A stretch of 64,000 nucleotides of DNA. Source: Streptomyces sp. TG1A-60 (lineage in GTDB: Bacteria > Actinomycetota > Actinomycetes > Streptomycetales > Streptomycetaceae). Both the position numbers and the translations under genes were made by a program. The notes under the pieces were generated by a model. It made no database searches. It was not told where the DNA came from and saw only the letters and a list, made by a program, of their open reading frames with translations. The stretch spans positions 4,216,001 to 4,280,000 of the forward strand of contig NZ_CP147520.1 of assembly GCF_037201975.1 (NCBI RefSeq), in the 5' to 3' direction. Shown here in pieces: positions 59,779 to 64,000 of the stretch; within the stretch, counting starts at the first letter, position 1; each line of letters starts with the position of its first letter.

Positions 59779-61145
59779 CAGGGCGGTTGCAAGTTCCGGG
59801 ATCGCGTAGATCGTGCGCGGCCAGTGGGAGTTGACGTGGCAACAGCACAGGCACGAGACCGGTGATCATCAGGGTGTCTACGCCAGCTGATCACATCGAG
59901 GTCCCGTGCCTGCCGCTCCATCCTCCCCGATCCCTGCCGCCCTGGCGAAACTGGGCCCCCTGCACCAGCACGGCACCGGCTGCCTGCGTGCCCACCTCCA
60001 GCGCGTACCCGACCCGCGTTCGCGTCGCGGGCGGTGGTATCCCCTGGTCGGCTTGCTGCTGATCTGCGCCTGCGCAGTCGTCTCCGGCGCCCGGACCGTC
60101 ACCGAGATCACCGAGTGGGGACAGCGTGCCACCACCACGGTGCTGGAACGACTCGGAATCCGCAGGCACTTGCCCGGACGTCGCCGTGCCCCGTCCCATG
60201 CCACCCTCACCCGGCTCCTTGCCGCCCTCGACGGCGATGCCCTGGACAGCGCGATCGGCGCCTACCTGGCCGAACGCGACCACACCGCGAACGCCGGCCG
60301 CGGCACCGGCTCTGCGCCACGGCCGGCGATCGCGGTGGACGGCAAGGCACTGTCCGGCTCCGCGCACCGGCAGCAGCGCCACCGGCACCTGCTGTCCGCC
60401 GTCACTCACGCCCCCACCGTCACCCTGGCCCAGCGGGAAGTGGGTGCCAAGACCAACGAGACGGCCGCCTTCCGTCCGCTGCTGGAACCACTCGACCTGA
60501 CCGGCACCGTGGTCACCTTCGACGCCCTGCACAGCGTCAAGGACCAGGTGCGCTGGCTGGTGCGGGAGAAGAAAGCCCACTACATCGCGGTGATCAAGGG
60601 AAACCAGCCGACCGCGTCTGCCCAGCTCAAGGCCCTGCCATGGGAGCAGGTGCCCGTAGCTCACACCGTCTCGGGGACCGGGCACGGGCGGCGGGAGTCC
60701 CGCTCGGTCAAGACCATGGCCATCGCGGCGAACCTGGGCGGGATCGCCTTCCCGGAAGCACGGCTGGCTCTGCGCATCCACCGGCGCCGCCAGGAGAGCG
60801 GCAAGCGGCAGACCCGGGAGACGGTCTACGCCGTCACCAGCCTCGATACCCACCAGGCCAGCCCTGCTGACCTGGGCGGATACGTGCGCGGCCACTGGGG
60901 AATCGAAAATTCCAGCCACCATGTCAGAGATGTGGTGTTCGCCGAGGACGCCTCCACCGTCCACACCGGCAGCGCGCCGCGGGCGATGGCCGCTCTGCGG
61001 AACCTGGCCATCGGCAGGCTGCGGCTGCTGGGAGCGGACAACATCGCCAAGACCACCCGAGCGATCCGGGACGCACCCGAACACGCCATCTGGATCTGGG
61101 GCATCACCGACAGCCCGCTCCTACCGGGAACTTGAAGCCGCCCTG
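59779..61145 (+). mobile_element. ISAs1-family insertion sequence, complete
   Basis: Ends CAGGGCGGTTGCAAGTTCC (59779-59797) and, inverted, CAGGGCGGCTTCAAGTTCC (61127-61145) match at 17 of 19 positions. A perfect 9-bp target duplication GCCGCCGGC flanks it (59770-59778 and 61146-61154). Length 1367 bp. The clean duplication and intact transposase indicate a recent insertion. Confidence 0.93.
59906..61135 (+). CDS. ISAs1 family transposase
   Basis: A 409-residue DDE transposase. Domains: the N-terminal DDE_Tnp_1-associated part (CLRAHLQRVPDPRSRRGRWY, PLVGLLLICACAVVSGARTV, TEITEWGQR), then RPAIAVDGKALSGSAHRQQR with the first Asp, TFDALHSVKDQVRWLVREKK AHYIAVIKGNQPT with the second, and the C-terminal RGHWGIENSSHHVRDVVFAE with the catalytic Glu. 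GTG 59906 begins MPAAPSSPIPAALAKL. It is complete and probably active. Confidence 0.93.
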   Translation: MPAAPSSPIPAALAKLGPLHQHGTGCLRAHLQRVPDPRSRRGRWYPLVGLLLICACAVVSGARTVTEITEWGQRATTTVLERLGIRRHLPGRRRAPSHATLTRLLAALDGDALDSAIGAYLAERDHTANAGRGTGSAPRPAIAVDGKALSGSAHRQQRHRHLLSAVTHAPTVTLAQREVGAKTNETAAFRPLLEPLDLTGTVVTFDALHSVKDQVRWLVREKKAHYIAVIKGNQPTASAQLKALPWEQVPVAHTVSGTGHGRRESRSVKTMAIAANLGGIAFPEARLALRIHRRRQESGKRQTRETVYAVTSLDTHQASPADLGGYVRGHWGIENSSHHVRDVVFAEDASTVHTGSAPRAMAALRNLAIGRLRLLGADNIAKTTRAIRDAPEHAIWIWGITDSPLLPGT

Positions 61146-61971
61146 GCCGCCGGCGGCGTGTGGAATCTCCAGCGGGAGTTCGAGAGCCGCGATGATCACC
61201 CGTACAAGTACGGCTACGGGATGATGATGCACGGCGCGTACCACTACGTGGATCTCGCGACCCAGATCCTGTCACTCAACGCGGAGCTCTTCCCCGAGCG
61301 CCAACTTCGGTTGGAAGTAAGCGCCTTCGGTGCCTTCCCCATCGACCAGCACCAGCGCTTCTCCCAGCCGATCGCCCGCAGCTTCCAGGACGCCGGCGCG
61401 CGGTGGTCGGCGGACTCGGATGAGGGCTTCCGTTTCGGCGAGACCGATGTGACCTCCACGTTCCGCCTCATAGACGCCGCCGCGGGAAGGACCGTCTCGC
61501 TCGGGACCTTGTCCTTCGAGCAGACCACCCCCTCCATCCGCGACTGGGCGGAGCTCCCGGACGGCCTCTACAACGTCAACGGCCGCACGTCGAGCGTCGA
61601 TCTGGAGGCCCAGCTGTCGACGCTGTTCTCCACCCACGTCCACTGCTACGACATCCCCCGCGGCATCAGCGCGGATGGGATCGACGCGTTCGCCCGGGTG
61701 ATCACACGCGCCAACGCCGCGCTGCTGCCCGACGAGCAGTACGTGTCGGAGGAGTCGTTTGACGGGCTGTTCCACAGCGACAGCAACCGTCAGCTCATGG
61801 AGCACTGGCTGCGCGGCTCCGAGCACCGCAGCACCCTCGCGAGCCATCTGCGCCCCATGCAGGTCACCGAGGCACTCGCCTCGTCCGTGCTCGCTCCTGG
61901 GCGCCTGGTCACGGTGCCCTTCTAGGCACCAGCTGCTCCAAACCGTCCAGGACACAACAGAGGAGTCACCC

Positions 61972-62646
61972 ATGAACGAGCTGGTTTCGAAGGCGTCCGT
62001 GCATGCCTTCTACGACGAGGCGATCCAGCAGGGCCGGAACACTGCGGAGAACCTCCAGGCGGCCACGTCGGAGCGGTTCAACACCCTCGTGGAATCCCTC
62101 GGAGTCGAGACCCCACGTACCGCCCTGGATCTGGGGTACGGGGCTGGCGCTTACACCATTGCGTTAGCGCGCGCCGGATTCCGCGTGACAGCCGTCGATC
62201 AGATCCCCACCGACGTTCTGCTTCACCGTATCGACGGCGCGGGCGAGTGGGCCCGCCGGATCGACCCGCGCGAATGCCTCGCCGAGAACTACGCCATCGA
62301 CGAGGACTTCGGGGTCGTCGTCGCCAGGGACGTCCTGCATTACCTCGCGAGACACGACGTCGAGTCCCTGCTCACGAACGCGGTCGTTCACGCACTCGGG
62401 GGCAACCGCCACTACCTCGAAGTCTTCACAGGGATCACGCGCAGAGCCGCTAACGGTCAGCTGCGCCGCATCGAGGGGGAGGCAGACTACTCCCCGGACT
62501 CTTTCCGGCAGGTCATCGAGCGGATCTACGACGGCTGGGACCTCACGCTGCTCTGGTCCGAGCACGCGGAACAGGACCGCCGAACCGGGCGCAACTGCTT
62601 CGAGGCGACCCGGGCCACCGTCATCGCCGCCAACCGGTCAGCCTGA
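61972..62646 (+). CDS. Class I SAM-dependent methyltransferase
   Basis: A 224-residue methyltransferase. Motif I TALDLGYGAGAYTIALARAG (AdoMet-binding, Gly-rich) is followed by RVTAVDQIPTDVLLHRI, and motif IV DFGVVVARDVLHYLARHDV. The C-terminal part (NRHYLEVFTGITRRAANGQL) is not assigned to a substrate class. ATG 61972 has GAGGAG seven bases upstream. Second gene of the operon begun by the oxidoreductase, which ends 46 bases earlier; the glycosyltransferase gene follows after eight bases. A sugar or nucleoside substrate is plausible given its neighbours but unproven. Confidence 0.87.
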   Translation: MNELVSKASVHAFYDEAIQQGRNTAENLQAATSERFNTLVESLGVETPRTALDLGYGAGAYTIALARAGFRVTAVDQIPTDVLLHRIDGAGEWARRIDPRECLAENYAIDEDFGVVVARDVLHYLARHDVESLLTNAVVHALGGNRHYLEVFTGITRRAANGQLRRIEGEADYSPDSFRQVIERIYDGWDLTLLWSEHAEQDRRTGRNCFEATRATVIAANRSA

Positions 62647-62654
62647 TCAGAGAC

Positions 62655-63590
62655 ATGGAGAACGCCGTGAAGTCGAGCACGCCCGAGGGGATCAGCTTCG
62701 TCATCCCCTGCTTCAACTCGGGGGGCTACCTCGTGGAAGCCGTCGAGTCTCTGATCCAGCAGCCCCACATGTTCCCGTACGAAGTCGTGATCGTGGATGA
62801 CGGCTCCGACGACCAGCCCACGCTTCGCGCCATCGCGCTGTGCGCGGAACGCGCCGAGGTCCGCATCGTCCGCCAGGAGCACAGCGGACACCACGCCGCC
62901 AGGAACGCCGGCATCGACGCCGCATCCTTCGAGTACGTGATGCAGCTCGACGCCGACGACCGGCTCGCCACGGATCCTGAGCTGCTGAAGGCCGGCAGCT
63001 ACCCGGACCGAGCCGTCAAGCTCCTCAAGACGCACCAGCACGTGGCCTTCGTCCACACCATGTCGCAGATGATGGGCGACTTCGACGGGCTCACCATCTC
63101 CTCCTACCCGTGCCGCGAGGAACTGGTCCTGCGCAAGCACCACGTGCCCACCTCGATCGTCTACCGCCGAGACGACGCCATCCACGGCGGCCTCTACGAC
63201 CCCCACGTACGGAAATGGGGAGACTGGGCATTCGCCGTGAACCTCCTCGCCGGACGCTTCCGCAGAGGAGAGGCCAACCACATCGTGTGCATCGCCGGCC
63301 CGCTGCACGAATACCGGGTCCACTCGCGCACACGACGGGTCTCCAACGCCGAGATCTCCGAGTTCGACATGACCCTGCTGGTCGTGGAAAAGAACCTCGA
63401 CCTGTTCCGGCACCACTTCGACCGCGACGACTCGGCCGAGGACATCGCGCGCCTCGTCCTCGCCTCGAAGCCGTCCCGGCTCGTCGACCTGATCCGGATG
63501 GCCGAGTTCGACCTCGAACAGGCCCTCGCGGTCGCCCGCCAGCGGCAGTTCTCCCTGTCGAGCCCCTTCGAGGCCCTCGGCATCCCGTAG
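62655..63590 (+). CDS. Family 2 glycosyltransferase
   Basis: A 311-residue GT-A-fold enzyme transferring a sugar from a nucleotide donor. The N-terminal ISFVIPCFNSGGYLVEAVES and VVIVDDGSDDQPTLRA bind the nucleotide, and YVMQLDADDRLATDPELL contains the DxD metal motif. The acceptor side has KWGDWAFAVNLLAGRFRRGE (with a putative catalytic Asp) and LHEYRVHSRTRRVS. ATG 62655 lies eight bases after the methyltransferase stop, so the pair is co-transcribed. No membrane helix is seen; it acts in the cytosol. Confidence 0.87.
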   Translation: MENAVKSSTPEGISFVIPCFNSGGYLVEAVESLIQQPHMFPYEVVIVDDGSDDQPTLRAIALCAERAEVRIVRQEHSGHHAARNAGIDAASFEYVMQLDADDRLATDPELLKAGSYPDRAVKLLKTHQHVAFVHTMSQMMGDFDGLTISSYPCREELVLRKHHVPTSIVYRRDDAIHGGLYDPHVRKWGDWAFAVNLLAGRFRRGEANHIVCIAGPLHEYRVHSRTRRVSNAEISEFDMTLLVVEKNLDLFRHHFDRDDSAEDIARLVLASKPSRLVDLIRMAEFDLEQALAVARQRQFSLSSPFEALGIP

Positions 63591-63608
63591 CCGCGCCCGC
63601 TCCATGAA

Positions 63609-63639
63609 GGAAGCCCCGGACGATGCGTCCGGGGCTTCC
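63609..63639. terminator. Bidirectional terminator between the operon and valS
   Basis: GGAAGCCCCGGAC / GTCCGGGGCTTCC are perfect 13-bp arms around five bases, between convergent genes (stops at 63590 and 63655). Confidence 0.85.
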
Positions 63640-63654
63640 TCGCTGGTCTGGCTA

Positions 63655-64000
63655 TTAGGCAGGCGGCAGGTTGTCGATCTGGTTCTGCAGCCGCACGAGG
63701 TCCCCTTCGGCCTTCGCGAGACGGGTACGGATCTTCTCGACCACGCTGTCCGGCGCCTTCGCCAGGAACGCCTCGTTGCCGAGCTTGGCCTCCGCCTGGG
63801 CCTTCTCCTTCTCGGCCGCAGCGAGGTCCTTGGCCAGCCGCTTGCGCTCGGCCGCGACGTCGATCGTGCCGGACAGGTCGAGCGCGACCGTCGCGCCGGC
63901 AACCGGGAGGGGCGCCGTGGCACTGAAGCCGTCGCCCTCGGGCTGGAGCCTGAGCAGCTGACGGATGGCGGCCTCGTGGGCAGCGAGCTGCGTACCCGAC
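63655..64000 (-). CDS. valS: Valyl-tRNA synthetase, C-terminal part
   Basis: The last 114 residues of ValS; the rest lies beyond the right edge. The sequence ATAPLPVAGATVALDLSGTI, DVAAERKRLAKDLAAAEKEK followed by FLAKAPDSVVEKIRTRLAKA and LVRLQNQIDNLPPA is the C-terminal strand and arm coiled-coil that contacts tRNA-Val. It is a housekeeping gene and marks the end of the accessory zone. TAA is followed immediately by TAG. Confidence 0.9.
   Translation of the reverse strand, partial: SGTQLAAHEAAIRQLLRLQPEGDGFSATAPLPVAGATVALDLSGTIDVAAERKRLAKDLAAAEKEKAQAEAKLGNEAFLAKAPDSVVEKIRTRLAKAEGDLVRLQNQIDNLPPA

Larger units (their letters stand above)
59188..61925 (+). pseudogene. Gfo/Idh/MocA-like oxidoreductase interrupted by ISAs1
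   Basis: Coding parts are 59188-59778 and 61155-61925; joined, they give an uninterrupted protein of about 453 residues. The N-terminal Rossmann region (HHLIVIGFDEIVANKYLPCI) lacks a standard glycine loop, but the family EKP motif is clear in NHIDSLVEKPVLAPIVDGW. Later come REFESRDDHPYKYGYGMMMH GAYHYVDLATQ, the putative catalytic His region, and a C-terminal alpha/beta domain. GTG 59188 follows GAAAGG. The IS insertion, with its 9-bp duplication, destroys the gene, so the pathway served by the two downstream genes is presumably lost or polar-affected. Confidence 0.8.

Overview
The window is a very GC-rich chromosomal segment of a Streptomyces (or very close relative). The strongest indicators are two adjacent sigma-B-type sigma factor genes in the order known from S. 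coelicolor sigF-sigN, followed by a tRNA-Ser(CGA), tadA, a tadA-associated gene, upp and a LytR C-terminal-domain gene. Conserved core genes (about 4.8-9.4 kb, 15.6-39.2 kb, and the valS 3' end at 63.7-64 kb) alternate with three accessory zones full of transposon remnants.

Left accessory zone, 1-4.6 kb: a Tn7/Mu-like module on the minus strand (TnsB-like DDE transposase running off the left edge, overlapping TnsA-like endonuclease, then a GyrB-like ATPase-domain protein). It is followed by five direct repeats of a 16-bp motif that look like TnsB-binding sites of a transposon right end, then by an IS21 remnant and a decayed solute-binding-protein gene.

Core block A, 4.8-15.8 kb: small CarD-like protein, DUF2797 protein, ABM-domain protein, a response regulator/histidine kinase pair, a glycosyltransferase cut down to its first 45 codons, two drug-efflux units (MFS + TetR; MarR + MFS), an F420/PPOX enzyme and a YceI remnant. 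Core block B, 15.8-39.2 kb: sigN and sigF, Dabb protein, a 1.3-kb island of broken genes flanked by a duplicated tRNA-Ser 3' end, tadA, upp, a DNA glycosylase, an iron-boxed siderophore-interaction / penicillin-acylase / siderophore-type acetyltransferase locus, CopC-CopD, a TauD-type dioxygenase, a KhtTU-like K+/H+ antiporter and a DASS carboxylate transporter.

Central accessory zone, 39.3-49.4 kb: two broken copies of a membrane-anchored Mrr-type nuclease (one cut by an ISL3 remnant, one by a 147-bp MITE-like insert). Two copies of a tRNA-Ser(GGA) 3' half mark serial integration. Between them lie a SWIM-protein/SNF2-helicase pair, an intact RHH-antitoxin/PIN-toxin pair, fragments of asparaginase, PEP mutase and a tyrosine integrase; a Uma2 nuclease follows to the right.

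Right accessory zone, 49.4-63.6 kb: IS1182, IS5, IS3 and ISAs1 elements surround a TetR/aldo-keto reductase pair. A second cluster holds an aminoglycoside-phosphotransferase-like kinase, an XRE-TPR regulator with a triple GTGCAC operator, and a Gfo/Idh oxidoreductase - methyltransferase - glycosyltransferase operon whose first gene is split by ISAs1 with a clean 9-bp target duplication. Several genes carry single-base deletions, some in homopolymers, so a few frameshifts may be assembly errors rather than true pseudogenes.
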